Origin: Beijerinckia sp. 28-YEA-48
GTDB lineage: Bacteria > Pseudomonadota > Alphaproteobacteria > Rhizobiales > Beijerinckiaceae
Reading direction: 5' to 3'
DNA: 64,000 bases
Assembly: GCF_900104955.1 (NCBI RefSeq)
Contig: NZ_FNSI01000001.1
Location: 2,080,001-2,144,000 of the forward strand
The notes beneath the pieces were generated by a model. That model ran no database searches and was not told the origin of the DNA. It worked only from the letters and a program-made list of their open reading frames with translations. Both the position numbers and the translations under genes were made by a program. How positions within the stretch are numbered: the stretch's first letter is position 1; each line of letters begins with the position of its first letter. Below are positions 55,587-64,000 of the stretch, in pieces.

Positions 55587-57716
55587 CTAAAACTGCCCCG
55601 CGATCGTCAGGCGCACCGCCAGCGGTTCAACCGGGTGGAAGTGGCGATCGGCGATACCGCCCGCCGGCTCGCCGGGCAGACGCGACGCGTAATAATAGTC
55701 GATCTGACTGGCCTTGGCGTTGAACAGGTTGAAGGCGTCGAGCTGCACGGAAATACCGTTGTCGAAACGATAGCCGACGCGCGCGTTGACCAGAGTGGTG
55801 GGGCGCGAGGCGACCGAATTGTCCTCGATCAACGGGCGCGGGCCGAAATAGCGCAGACGCAGTCCGCCGAACCAGCCGCGCGCCTCACCAAAATTCACAC
55901 CCGCCGCCGCGATCACCGTCGGCGCGCCGGGGATATAGGGACCGACCGGATCGAAGTTGCGGAACCGGGCGTGCGACCAGGTGAAGTCCACATCGAAGGA
56001 CAGCCAGGAACTGAACTTATAGTGGTTGGTGAATTCGACACCGTAGCGCCGGCTCGGCCGGCTGGCCTCCGTCGTACCGGCATCGCCGACGAAGAGATTT
56101 TCCGAAGCATAGTCGAGACCGAACAGACTGACCGAGGAATCGAGCCCTTCGATCAGCCGGGTGCGGACACCGACCTCGACACCGTTGGCGCGGACCAACA
56201 GCGGCGTGCGGGCCACCGGCGTCACCTTGTCGGAGGGATCGACGGTGATGGTGGAACCGCGCGCGTCATTGCTGTGGAAGCCGCGTCCGGCATTGAAGAA
56301 GAATTCCGTCTTGGCCCAGGGGCCGAGCACCAGGCCGAACTTCGGACTGACGATACCGTCGCGGACATAGCCGGAATTGACGAGCGTGTCGGAGCGGACG
56401 CGGGCGTCATAAAGGTCGCCACGCAGGCCGATGGAGGTGCGCAGCCAATCGGTCCACCGCACACGGTTCTCGCCATAAAAGGCCAGGCTGCCCTCGCGGA
56501 CGCTGTCGTGACGCACGACATTGGTGGTGATGCGCTGAATGGTGTTTTCCAGGCCGACATTGATCTGGTCGAGGCGACCCTGGACGCCGAATTCGTTCTC
56601 CATCGGCAGACCGGCGATGACTGACTTGAACGTGTGGCTGGCGTTGAAACCGGTCACCGTGCGGCGGTCGAACTGGCGAAATTGATCGCCGTTTACAGGA
56701 TCATCGAGATAGTAGGTGAAGTTATTGTAGAGATTCAGATTTGAGCGGATGACATAGGCGTTGACCCGGGTGTCGCTGTTGGCGTCCGAGCGGCTCCAGC
56801 GGCCCGATAGAGAGAGACGGCTGGCGTTGCCGCCATCGGTTGGGTCGAGCGTGCCGAAGCGGCCGATCAGCCCTTCAGCCACCGCGCGCTCGGGGATCTG
56901 ATCGGTTGAGTTCCAGCGGTTGGAATAGGCCATGCCGGTGAGGGAGAAACCGTTGCTCTCGTCGCCCTGGCTGTAGCGGATGACGCCGTTGAACTTGCGC
57001 ACCCGATCAGGCACCACCCACGGCCCGTTGTAGACATTGGCGTCGGCGGCGACGAGCAGATTGCCCTGCCCGACCTGGGTCGAGGTGATCCCCAAAGCAC
57101 GGAAGTAGCCAAAACTTCCGATCGTTTTCTGGATGAGAGTCTTGTCGACCTTATCGATATAGGTGAGGTGCACCGCGCCAGCGGAGGCGAAGTCGCCTTC
57201 CTGGGCGAAGTAAGGCCCCTTACGCACATGCATCAGCCCGACCAGTTCGGGGATGATGAAATTGATATCGGCATAGCCCTGGCCATGGCCGTGGGTGCGC
57301 ATATTGGCAGGCATGCCATCGACCGTGATGGCGATATCGGTGCCGTGGTCGAGATTGAAGCCGCGCAGGAAATATTGGTTGGCTTTGCCCTCCCCCGAAT
57401 GCTGGGTGACGATCAGCCCCGGCGCCGCCTCCAAAATTTCGCCCGGCCGGGACAATGGCCGCGCCGCGAGGCGTTCCGCCGTAAACGTGCGTTCGCTGGA
57501 AGCCGTCGGCTGTTCGAAAGAACCGCCGCCGGCAACACCCGCGCCGGCGCGTCCGCCCGCTTGTTCGGCGATCACCTCGATTGTTGGGAGGGGGACTTCC
57601 TGAACCTGTTGAGCCTGTGCGGATACAATCGAAGCGGTGGCCCCCGCCACCAAGCAAATAATGCGCGCCCCCAAAACGTAAATCCTCCAGATATTCTCTA
57701 TTGTTAATTTGTTCAT
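55587..57716 (-). CDS. TonB-dependent outer-membrane receptor
   Basis: A 709-residue receptor: signal peptide (1-33), a short N-terminal stretch with IEVIAEQ (TonB-box-like), the plug (ARPLSRPGEILEAAPGLIVTQHSGEGKANQYFLRGFNLDHGTDIAITVDGMP in outline) and a C-terminal barrel ending with an aromatic, AVRLTIAGQF. The ligand may be a metal chelate or an organic compound; no linked siderophore gene tells which. The start is weak: no good ribosome site, and the ATG lies in an inverted repeat. Confidence 0.9.
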   Translation of the reverse strand: MNKLTIENIWRIYVLGARIICLVAGATASIVSAQAQQVQEVPLPTIEVIAEQAGGRAGAGVAGGGSFEQPTASSERTFTAERLAARPLSRPGEILEAAPGLIVTQHSGEGKANQYFLRGFNLDHGTDIAITVDGMPANMRTHGHGQGYADINFIIPELVGLMHVRKGPYFAQEGDFASAGAVHLTYIDKVDKTLIQKTIGSFGYFRALGITSTQVGQGNLLVAADANVYNGPWVVPDRVRKFNGVIRYSQGDESNGFSLTGMAYSNRWNSTDQIPERAVAEGLIGRFGTLDPTDGGNASRLSLSGRWSRSDANSDTRVNAYVIRSNLNLYNNFTYYLDDPVNGDQFRQFDRRTVTGFNASHTFKSVIAGLPMENEFGVQGRLDQINVGLENTIQRITTNVVRHDSVREGSLAFYGENRVRWTDWLRTSIGLRGDLYDARVRSDTLVNSGYVRDGIVSPKFGLVLGPWAKTEFFFNAGRGFHSNDARGSTITVDPSDKVTPVARTPLLVRANGVEVGVRTRLIEGLDSSVSLFGLDYASENLFVGDAGTTEASRPSRRYGVEFTNHYKFSSWLSFDVDFTWSHARFRNFDPVGPYIPGAPTVIAAAGVNFGEARGWFGGLRLRYFGPRPLIEDNSVASRPTTLVNARVGYRFDNGISVQLDAFNLFNAKASQIDYYYASRLPGEPAGGIADRHFHPVEPLAVRLTIAGQF

Positions 57717-57734
57717 ACAAGCGATCAGTATGAA
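57712..57734. promoter_or_regulatory. Inverted repeat overlapping the TonB receptor start
   Basis: TTCATAC (57712-57718) pairs with GTATGAA (57728-57734); a third copy GTTCATACA lies at 57748. The repeat covers the receptor's ATG, so a bound protein could block transcription or translation. Regulator unknown; no Fur-box match is seen. Confidence 0.45.
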
Positions 57735-57851
57735 GTCAATCCGATAAGTTCATACATATTGATTGAGCTGTGCGGACGGGCGGCTTCAGCGTGAACCGGG
57801 CGTTTACCTTAACGGTCCACAAGAGCTCTGTTGTCTTGAGCCGGATTCGCC

Positions 57852-58148
57852 ATGTCTGAGGAAATGTCTGAGGAAGCGCGTCTTAGATCATTCCGCCGCA
57901 CGCTGCTTGCGATGGCCGCGGCTGTCGCCGTGGTCGCCACGGGCTTAGCCACCTATCTGGACCGCATATCCAGCGGCAACGATCATATCGCCGTGGCCAC
58001 CCCCTCGCCCCGCCTGTCCCCGTCCGAGCGAGCCCGGGCCTCGCCCCGGGCGCTGCGAATCGACATGACCCCGACCGGATCGATCCCCACGGACACCCCG
58101 CGTTTCAAGAATGTAATCAGCAACCCGTCGGCGGGAATGCCGCAATAA
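57852..58148 (+). CDS. Single-pass membrane protein of unknown function
   Basis: 98 residues with one membrane helix (about 18-36, LLAMAAAVAVVATGLATYL) and a Pro/Ser/Thr-rich tail. The first eight codons are two copies of ATGTCTGAGGAA, so two ATGs (57852 and 57864) are possible. No family recognised. It precedes the DEAD-box gene by 278 bases, which hold no other gene. Confidence 0.6.
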   Translation: MSEEMSEEARLRSFRRTLLAMAAAVAVVATGLATYLDRISSGNDHIAVATPSPRLSPSERARASPRALRIDMTPTGSIPTDTPRFKNVISNPSAGMPQ

Positions 58149-58426
58149 CAGGCAAGTCAAGCGCTTGCCTTAATTGCAGATTGACATTCGGCCAAAAATC
58201 CCTATGTGAAGGGTCGAGCGTAGAGAAGCCCGCGCGTGCCCTCCGCCGGTTCCGCCGCAACGAGTGTGGCGAAATAAATCCTATCAGAACGCGCCTTTTG
58301 CCGGCCTCCGGGATCGAATTGCGCTCGAATGCGCCCCGGTCTCCATATGGACACAGTCCGTTCGAAGGACACACTACGTGACCCTAAAAGTTTCGGCCGC
58401 CAAACACCAATAGGCCCTTATTACCA

Positions 58427-60070
58427 ATGACATTCAAAGATACCGGACTTACCGAAAAGGTCCTCGCAGCGGTTGAAGCCGCCGGTTACACAGAACCCAC
58501 GCCGATCCAGGCCAAAGCCATCCCGCAAGCCCTCGCCGGCCGTGACATTCTGGGCATCGCCCAGACGGGCACCGGCAAAACCGCCGCCTTCACCCTGCCG
58601 ATGCTCAGCCGGCTGGAATCGGGCCGCGCCAGAGCGCGCATGCCGCGCACGCTCATCCTCGAACCGACCCGTGAATTGGCCGCCCAAGTTGAAGAAAGCT
58701 TCATCAAATACGGCGTCAATCACAAGCTGAACGTGGCGCTGCTCATCGGCGGCGTCTCCTTCGGCGACCAAGAAACCAAGATCATGCGCGGCGCTGACGT
58801 GCTGATCGCCACGCCGGGCCGGCTCCTCGATTTCCATGAACGCGGCAAGCTGCTGCTGACCGGCATCGAGATCCTCGTCATCGACGAAGCCGACCGCATG
58901 CTCGACATGGGGTTCATTCCCGACATCGAGAAGATCTGCAAGCTGGTGCCCTTCACCCGGCAGACACTGTTCTTCTCCGCCACCATGCCGCCGGAAATCA
59001 CCCGGCTCACCGAACAATTCCTGCAAAATCCCGTGCGCATCGAAGTGGCGCGCGTCGGCACCACCGCCGAGAACATCACCCAGGGGCTCGTCGCCTCGCA
59101 TGGTGGTGGCGCCAAGCGCGAAACGCTGCGCCAGTTGCTGCGCAACGCCGACAACTTCAAGAACGCCATCATCTTCGCCAACCGCAAGCGCGACGTGGCG
59201 ATCCTGCATAAATCGCTCACCAAGCACGGCTTCTCCACCGGCGCCCTGCATGGCGACATGGATCAGCCGGCGCGCATGGCCTCGCTCGACGCTTTCAAGC
59301 GCGGCGATGTCAGCCTGCTCGTCTGCTCGGACGTCGCGGCCCGCGGTCTCGACATTCCCGATGTGAGCCATGTGTTCAACTTCGACGTGCCGATGCATGC
59401 CGATGATTACGTCCACCGCATCGGCCGCACCGGCCGCGCCGGTAAGTCGGGCACGGCGATCTCGATCGTCACCAACGCCGACGAAAAGTATATCGACGAC
59501 ATTCGCAAGCTCATCAAAATCGACCTGAACTGGATGGGCCCGAAGCTCAACGAACTCGGCGACGCGCCGATCGATGAGGAGCGTCCGCGTCGTGGACGTG
59601 AACGCAGCGGCAGCCGCAGCCGTGGTGAGGGTGGCCGTGGCGAGGGGCGCGACCGTCGTCGTGGTGGCGAACGCAGCGAGCGTCCCGCCCGCGCCCATGC
59701 CCCGACCGAACCGATCGCGCAGACCGATGCCGTTGAGGCCGTTGGTGGCGCCCCCGCCGAGGCGGCACCGCGCCGCCAGCGCGAAGATGGCCGCCGCAAC
59801 AGCCGTGGTGGCGAGCGTGGTCCGCGCCGCGAACAGCCGGCGCGCGAAGAACGCGCTGCCCCGCAAGAGAAGCGCGCCCAAGAGCGTCACACTCAAGAAC
59901 GTCACGAACGTCCCGCCCAGGACCGTTCCGAGCGACGCCCGCGTCGCGACGATGATCTTGGCCCGTCTTTCGTTGGCCTTGGCGATCACGTGCCGTCGTT
60001 CCTGCTGCGCCCCGTGCGCCGTCCGGCCCGGCCGCAAGCACAGGCTCAGGCCGCCACCGCCGAGGAATAA
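58427..60070 (+). CDS. DEAD-box RNA helicase (RhlE-like)
   Basis: A 547-residue ATP-dependent RNA helicase. The Q motif is GYTEPTPIQAKAIPQ, followed by AQTGTGKTAAF (Walker A), PTRELAAQ, TPGRLLD, DEADRMLDMGF, SAT, and HRIGRTGRAGKSG. After residue 375 the chain becomes an Arg-, Gly- and Glu-rich tail, likely RNA-binding. The long 5' region without a gene is typical of cold-regulated helicases. A terminator follows. Confidence 0.94.
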   Translation: MTFKDTGLTEKVLAAVEAAGYTEPTPIQAKAIPQALAGRDILGIAQTGTGKTAAFTLPMLSRLESGRARARMPRTLILEPTRELAAQVEESFIKYGVNHKLNVALLIGGVSFGDQETKIMRGADVLIATPGRLLDFHERGKLLLTGIEILVIDEADRMLDMGFIPDIEKICKLVPFTRQTLFFSATMPPEITRLTEQFLQNPVRIEVARVGTTAENITQGLVASHGGGAKRETLRQLLRNADNFKNAIIFANRKRDVAILHKSLTKHGFSTGALHGDMDQPARMASLDAFKRGDVSLLVCSDVAARGLDIPDVSHVFNFDVPMHADDYVHRIGRTGRAGKSGTAISIVTNADEKYIDDIRKLIKIDLNWMGPKLNELGDAPIDEERPRRGRERSGSRSRGEGGRGEGRDRRRGGERSERPARAHAPTEPIAQTDAVEAVGGAPAEAAPRRQREDGRRNSRGGERGPRREQPAREERAAPQEKRAQERHTQERHERPAQDRSERRPRRDDDLGPSFVGLGDHVPSFLLRPVRRPARPQAQAQAATAEE

Positions 60071-60096
60071 GCGGCTCATCTTGCAGAATGAACGAA

Positions 60097-60120
60097 GGGG
60101 CCTTAGCGGGCCCCTTTTTT
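60097..60120 (+). terminator. Rho-independent terminator after the DEAD-box gene
   Basis: GGGGCC / GGCCCC stem around TTAGCG, followed by TTTTTT, 26 bases after the helicase stop. Confidence 0.88.
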
Positions 60121-60217
60121 AATTGTGCCGTTTCGCACAGATCGGCCCGTATCGACATGCGTCTATGGCATGCGGCAATGCCTCGTGGATTAGGGTATGG
60201 CCAGAGGAGAGTTAGCG

Positions 60218-60622
60218 ATGAAGCTGTTGTCAGGACTTTTGCTCGCCGCTGCCCTTACGCAGCTTGCTCCCGCTTTCGCCCAGGCGCCGAAGAAAGCCGT
60301 CGCCTCCCCTGCTTTGCAACAAGAGTTCGATGGCTTCATTGCAAAATTTCGTGCAGCGTTGAAAGCTAATGACTCCACCGCTGTCGCCGGCATGACGCGC
60401 CTGCCGTTCGAGGAAAGCCGCGACATCGCGCAGTTCCGCGCCAAAGCCTACCCGGCCAATTTCACGAGCAAAAATCGCACGTGCCTGCAGCGCGGCAAGA
60501 CTGTCTATGATCGCGACCAGCTCAACAACGACAATTACTTCATCTTCTGCGGCAACAGCATCTTCGTCTTCACCAAGACGCCGTCAGGTTTCCTGTTCAC
60601 GGACGTCGGCGCCAACGATTAG
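60218..60622 (+). CDS. Small exported protein of unknown function
   Basis: 134 residues with a signal peptide (1-23, KLLSGLLLAAALTQLAPAFA). The mature part has two Cys (CLQRGKTVYDRDQ and YFIFCGNSIFVF), which may form a disulfide, and the regular strands of an NTF2-like or small beta fold. AGAGGAGAGTTAGCG precedes the ATG at 60218. Its TAG stop is the first part of a family A repeat. Confidence 0.68.
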   Translation: MKLLSGLLLAAALTQLAPAFAQAPKKAVASPALQQEFDGFIAKFRAALKANDSTAVAGMTRLPFEESRDIAQFRAKAYPANFTSKNRTCLQRGKTVYDRDQLNNDNYFIFCGNSIFVFTKTPSGFLFTDVGAND

Positions 60623-60708
60623 GCAAATCGCGTTTCAATAGAACGCAATTTGCCCAGATCCTTTGACGCGTCTTTGTGGCGTCGGCTCAGTCAAACGCTC
60701 TGATCGGC
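60621..60708. repeat. Family A dispersed two-hairpin repeat (A6), reverse orientation
   Basis: Reads in the opposite direction to the copy at 40806. GGCAAATCGCGTTTCAATAG ... AACGCAATTTGCC is the right hairpin, GACGCGTCTTTGTGGCG the middle, and GTCAAACGC the left-hairpin end. It begins inside the stop codon of the previous gene. Confidence 0.75.
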
Positions 60709-60712
60709 GATC

Positions 60713-61771
60713 CTATTTCAACGCCGCTTTAGCCTTCTCGATATCCTCTTTCGGCGTCGCATAGATTTCTTCCACCAGCTTCTGCACGCGCTCGCCCGAG
60801 ACCGCGTCGATATCGAGCTGCAGCTTCTTGGCTTCGGCCAACAGTTCCGGATCCTTCATCGAGGCATCGAAAGCGGCGCGATAGGCGGCGATAATATCGG
60901 CCGGCACGCCCGGCGGCAGCACATAGGGGCGGCCAAATTCGAGCTGGCTGAAGATGACCGACAACACACGCCGATCGGCATCGTTCTTGACCGAGGCCCA
61001 CATATTCGGCACGCCGCGCCGGTTCAGCTCCGGATCGCCCTCGGGCGAAGAGAGCTGCGCCAGAATGCGAACCTGGTTGTTGTCGAGCCAGCGCGGATAA
61101 TTGGTGATGAAGCTCGACCACTGAATGCCGCAGAGACCTTGGGTCTCGCCGCGTTCCATGGCCAGTGCCGCATCCTGCGAGCCGGGATAGCCGGTGATGA
61201 GTTTGAACTTGGTGCCCAGCACATTGTTCAGCACGGTCGGATACTGGCGGATGGACGAGGTGATGCCCGATGTGCCGATGATCAGCTCTTTACTGAACAT
61301 ATCCTCGAATGTCTTGATGTCCGACGTGTGCCAGGCGACGCAAATGCTCGTTTCTTTGTTGGCGCTGCCGACGAACGAGAATTTGCGCGGGTCGAACCGG
61401 GCCTGCGCTTCTTCGCCGATCAGCGGATCCATGATCGCGCCCATGAACAGCGCGCCAAAGGTCGAGCCGTCTTTCGGCGCCTTGCTGTAGAGATAGTTGG
61501 CGGCGATCAGGCTGCCGGCGCCGTCCATATTACGTGCGACCACATGGGGCTTGCCCGGCAAATGCTGGCCGAAGTAACGGCTGAGCAAAGTCGCGTAGAT
61601 CGCATAGCCGCCACCGGCACGGGAGCCGACGATGAAATCGACCTGGCGGCCGGTGAAGAATTTTTCCGCCGTGGATTGCGCCGAGGCTGGTTGCGCCAGA
61701 GCGCCACCGGCAAAGACGGAAGCCAGCAGAATGGCGATCATGCCGGACAATCGTCGGTTCACAGACAACAT
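60713..61771 (-). CDS. TctC/Bug-like solute-binding protein
   Basis: A 352-residue exported binding protein with a signal peptide (1-31) and the family pattern GRQVDFIVGSRAGGGYAIYATLLSRYFGQHLPGKPHVVARNMDGAGSLIAANYLYSKAPKDG in outline. GITSSIRQYP and SQDAALAMERGETQG are also typical. The ligand is unknown; no permease is near. GGGGGAG before the ATG. It is the last gene of a LysR-divergent operon. Confidence 0.82.
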   Translation of the reverse strand: MLSVNRRLSGMIAILLASVFAGGALAQPASAQSTAEKFFTGRQVDFIVGSRAGGGYAIYATLLSRYFGQHLPGKPHVVARNMDGAGSLIAANYLYSKAPKDGSTFGALFMGAIMDPLIGEEAQARFDPRKFSFVGSANKETSICVAWHTSDIKTFEDMFSKELIIGTSGITSSIRQYPTVLNNVLGTKFKLITGYPGSQDAALAMERGETQGLCGIQWSSFITNYPRWLDNNQVRILAQLSSPEGDPELNRRGVPNMWASVKNDADRRVLSVIFSQLEFGRPYVLPPGVPADIIAAYRAAFDASMKDPELLAEAKKLQLDIDAVSGERVQKLVEEIYATPKEDIEKAKAALK

Positions 61772-61792
61772 GTGCGTTCTCCCCCGGGCGCG

Positions 61793-62725
61793 CTATGGCA
61801 CGCTTGTTTCGTTGGTTATGCGCGCGATGGCGCGTTCGTAATAGGTCTCGTCGACATAGGCCTTGGTGTCTTCAAACTTGGCGTCGCGCCCTTCCGTTTC
61901 GGCGCGCACATCGAGCATGGCGCGAAAGCCGGCCCAGTTGAGGCGTGCCTGCGGCGCAAAGCCGGAGGCTGGATCGCACAGCCGCCGATAGGTCGCTTCC
62001 GCTACATCCCCGGCGATGGCGAGCCGCTCACGCAACAGGCGCTGTGCCGTTGCCGCATTGCCTGGCTCGCGCAACCAATCGAGCGCCGCGACATAGCCCT
62101 GAACGTAGCGCTCGATGAGCGATCCTGACTTCTGCGCGAAGGATCGCTGCGCAAAGGCGCCGCCGGCCTGATAGGGACCGACGAGATCATCGAGACGCCC
62201 GAGGCTGTGCATGCCGCCCAAAATCGCCTCCGCCGAGAAGGGCGGATTGAGAATGGCGCCGGCAAGCTGCCGATCCTTCGCCAGAGCGCGCAGGCGCTTG
62301 CCGCCATTGCCGACGGCGCGCAGTTCGTAATCGTGTCCGTAACGCAGACCATGCGCCGCCAGCACTTTGCGCAGCAAAAGCGCATAGGCCGTATCGGGGG
62401 AATCAACCGCCAGCACCCGCCCCCGCAGATCGCGCGGCGAACGGATGTCCTGGCGAACGATGAAATCGTTCATGCCACCTTCGCCACCCATCAGGATGAC
62501 GACGTCATGGCCGGCCTTGATCATCGCCAGCGCATTGTCGATCGCGGCCTGCACGATATCGATGCTGCCTGAAGCCAGCCCTTCGCGCTGCTCGCGCGAA
62601 CTGCCGGTCTCGTGCACGGCGAGATCGAGCGATCGGGCCGCGAAAATCCCCTGCTCGACGCCGGCCCAGAGCGGCAGCGCCTTGGCGTTGGGAAACGTGC
62701 TGACGACCAGACGGTCCACGGGCAT
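61793..62725 (-). CDS. NMT1/THI5-like (SsuA-type) binding protein without signal peptide
   Basis: A 310-residue protein like periplasmic ABC-transporter receptors: VSTFPNAKALPLWAGVEQGIFAARSLDL, GSIDIVQAAIDNALAMIKAG, DLRGRVLAVDSPDTAYALLLRKVLAAHGL. No signal peptide is found from the ATG at 62725, supported by GAGGAG four bases upstream, or from the ATG four codons earlier. It might act in the cytoplasm, as some NMT1-fold enzymes do. No ABC permease or ATPase is nearby. Confidence 0.78.
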   Translation of the reverse strand: MPVDRLVVSTFPNAKALPLWAGVEQGIFAARSLDLAVHETGSSREQREGLASGSIDIVQAAIDNALAMIKAGHDVVILMGGEGGMNDFIVRQDIRSPRDLRGRVLAVDSPDTAYALLLRKVLAAHGLRYGHDYELRAVGNGGKRLRALAKDRQLAGAILNPPFSAEAILGGMHSLGRLDDLVGPYQAGGAFAQRSFAQKSGSLIERYVQGYVAALDWLREPGNAATAQRLLRERLAIAGDVAEATYRRLCDPASGFAPQARLNWAGFRAMLDVRAETEGRDAKFEDTKAYVDETYYERAIARITNETSVP

Positions 62726-62733
62726 CAATCTCC

Positions 62734-63234
62734 TCAACGCTGCCGTGGGTCGACGAGTGGCGGCGCGATCTTGATGTTGAGGCGCTTCGATTCCGCTTCC
62801 GAGAAATCCTCGTCCGACTTCAAGCCGGCGGCGCGAATGCCAGCGATGGCGCAGATATCGTCGACCTCGTTGACATCGCCGGTGACGCCGATGGCGCCGA
62901 TGACCTCGCCGAACTCATCGCGGATGAGCTGTCCGCCCGCTTCCAGAAAAATCTGTCCGTCGCTGAGATCGCGCAGCGTGTCCATGAACGGCGGCTTCTC
63001 GCGCGACTTCTGCAGCACCATGCGCGACGAGCGGTTGAGCGCCAAAGCGCCGAAAGCCTTGCCGCGCGCGATCTCGAAACGCATCATGGAGGCGCCGTCC
63101 TGCTTCAGGAAAGCTTTTACACGGCCGCCCGCGTCCAGCACGATGGCCGCCAGCGCATAGGCCTCCATCTCCTCGGCCTTCTTGAAAGTATTCAGAATAA
63201 TGGACAGCGACTGGTCCATGGTGATGCCGCGCAT
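62734..63234 (-). CDS. GlcG/HbpS-family heme-binding-like protein
   Basis: A 166-residue protein: ILNTFKKAEEMEAYALAAIVLDAGGRVKAFLKQDGA and FLEAGGQLIRDEFGEVIGAIGVTGDVNEVDDICAIAGI match the GlcG/HbpS family in outline, where the C-terminal GAIGVSG-type segment is conserved. Members bind heme or accompany catabolic operons; no specific function is established. It is first in the operon divergent from a LysR regulator. GAGGGAAG precedes the ATG. Confidence 0.82.
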   Translation of the reverse strand: MRGITMDQSLSIILNTFKKAEEMEAYALAAIVLDAGGRVKAFLKQDGASMMRFEIARGKAFGALALNRSSRMVLQKSREKPPFMDTLRDLSDGQIFLEAGGQLIRDEFGEVIGAIGVTGDVNEVDDICAIAGIRAAGLKSDEDFSEAESKRLNIKIAPPLVDPRQR

Positions 63235-63320
63235 CCTGCTTCCCTCGACGTTCTGGCTGGGCTGAAACGAGGGCCACCATCGATGCCGCTACGACATGAA
63301 TCAAATGGTTTATTTTTGAG

Positions 63321-63341
63321 CATGAATGAATTAAATTCATG
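63321..63341. promoter_or_regulatory. LysR-type operator in the divergent promoter
   Basis: CATGAAT (63321-63327) and ATTCATG (63335-63341) form an inverted repeat around seven AT-rich bases, between the GlcG-like and LysR starts. Its size fits a LysR-regulator site (T-N11-A type). Match to this regulator is inference. Confidence 0.6.
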
Positions 63342-63377
63342 ACTGGAGCTTCCGCCAATCCGCTCCGGGAACCCGTC

Positions 63378-64000
63378 ATGAAAATCGATCTGCTCGGCCT
63401 GGAAGCCTTTGTCGGCGTGGCCGAACTCGCCTCGTTCACGCGGGCAGCCGAACATCTCAACCTGTCGCAAACCGCGATCAGCCATCGCGTCAAAAAGCTC
63501 GAGGGCAGCCTGGGCGTGCAGCTGTTCCGGCGCTCGCACCGCGATGTCGTGCTGACCGATGAGGGCGCGACGCTGCTGCCCAAGATCAAAGGCATGCTCG
63601 CGGGCATGGACGCCGAACTGGAACGGGTTCGCACTCAGGCCGTGGTCAAGCGGCAGAAGCTATCGCTTGCCTGCCTGCCAACCATCGCCATGGATCTGCT
63701 GCCCCAAGCGCTGCGGATCTTCGATGCGCGCCATCCCGATGTCACCGTCAGCGTCGTCGATACCTCGGCCAACGAGATCGGCGCGCTGGTCGCCAATGGC
63801 ACCGTCGAATTCGGCCTGACCATTATCGCCGCCGGCAATCATGATCTGGTGACCGAGACATTGTTCAGCGAAGATTATGTGGCGGTGTGCCCGGCGAGCC
63901 ATGCTTTCGCCAAGCGCAAGCAGATTACTTGGGGCGACCTCGTCAAAGAGAAGCTCATTCGCGTCAATCCGCAGACGGCCAATCGCTTCATCGTCGATCA
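63378..64000 (+). CDS. LysR-family transcriptional regulator (cut by window edge)
   Basis: First 207 codons only. The winged HTH is clear: DLLGLEAFVGVAELASFTRAAEHLNLSQTAISHRVKKLEGSLGVQLFRRSHRDVVLTDEG in outline. The ligand domain begins with KLSLACLPTIAMDLLPQAL. The ATG at 63378 places the HTH right at the start; an ATG at 63339 lies in the operator and is less likely. It probably controls the divergent GlcG-like/solute-binding operon. Confidence 0.9.
   Translation, partial: MKIDLLGLEAFVGVAELASFTRAAEHLNLSQTAISHRVKKLEGSLGVQLFRRSHRDVVLTDEGATLLPKIKGMLAGMDAELERVRTQAVVKRQKLSLACLPTIAMDLLPQALRIFDARHPDVTVSVVDTSANEIGALVANGTVEFGLTIIAAGNHDLVTETLFSEDYVAVCPASHAFAKRKQITWGDLVKEKLIRVNPQTANRFIVD

Noticed and set aside
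57220..57720. Alternative minus-strand frame at the start of the TonB receptor (possible frameshift)
   Set aside because: The receptor frame is continuous from signal peptide to barrel end; the other frame shows no family sequence.
58421..60079. 552-codon open frame on the minus strand opposite the DEAD-box gene
   Set aside because: Covers exactly the helicase gene; protein is a mirror artefact rich in Thr, Ala and Arg.

Overview
The window is a high-GC, gene-dense stretch of an alphaproteobacterial chromosome. The order Hyphomicrobiales (Rhizobiales) is the best guess: the gene orders lptD-surA-pdxA-rsmA, fabD-fabG-acpP-fabF-mltG-yicC-gmk, rpsF-rpsR-DUF2232-rplI-dnaB-alr and glnB-glnA are all typical of that group, and TRAP and Bug-type solute-binding proteins are plentiful. 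No tRNA, rRNA, CRISPR array, prophage or insertion-sequence transposase was seen. The genus cannot be told from the sequence alone.

Layout. 1-4.7 kb (+): end of lptD, a SurA-like chaperone, pdxA, rsmA and a fatty-acid hydroxylase. 4.8-12.2 kb (-): the fatty-acid and cell-wall cluster, read fabD to gmk. 12.4-17.2 kb: accessory genes (VanB-type reductase with two VOC proteins, a Cys-cluster protein, a Bug solute-binding protein, a cupin, a MarR regulator). 17.4-22.7 kb: ribosomal proteins, replicative helicase and alanine racemase. 22.8-30.0 kb: a secreted c-type cytochrome of unknown role, then a catabolic locus with a GntR regulator, RidA, a TRAP transporter and a hydrolase. 30.0-33.8 kb: a ParD-like antitoxin/methionine aminopeptidase pair behind a 30-bp perfect palindrome, a methyltransferase, and two tandem HD-domain proteins with a diiron-oxygenase-like ligand pattern. 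33.8-46.6 kb: mostly core metabolism (radA, cvpA, purF, cfa, cysK, sseA, glnB, glnA), with a 31-codon membrane-protein gene. 46.7-52.4 kb: a hydrolase, a PhoX-type phosphatase and parE. 52.4-55.4 kb: a three-gene cassette (SCO-like thioredoxin-fold protein, linalool dehydratase/isomerase-like protein, TetR regulator) between two identical 57-bp direct repeats. 55.4-64 kb: a TonB-dependent receptor, a DEAD-box helicase and a LysR-controlled locus with two orphan solute-binding proteins and a GlcG/HbpS protein.

Three families of dispersed intergenic repeats run through the window. Family A (six copies) has two hairpins. Family C (two copies) frames the 52-55 kb cassette. Family D (three copies) is a long imperfect inverted repeat. 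Several copies touch a gene end closely enough to supply its stop codon.

The best candidates for undescribed biology are the repeat-bounded linalool dehydratase/isomerase-like cassette, the tandem HD-domain pair, the palindrome-controlled ParD-like/Map operon and the secreted cytochrome. All functions are inferred from sequence patterns and remembered family features; no database search was run.
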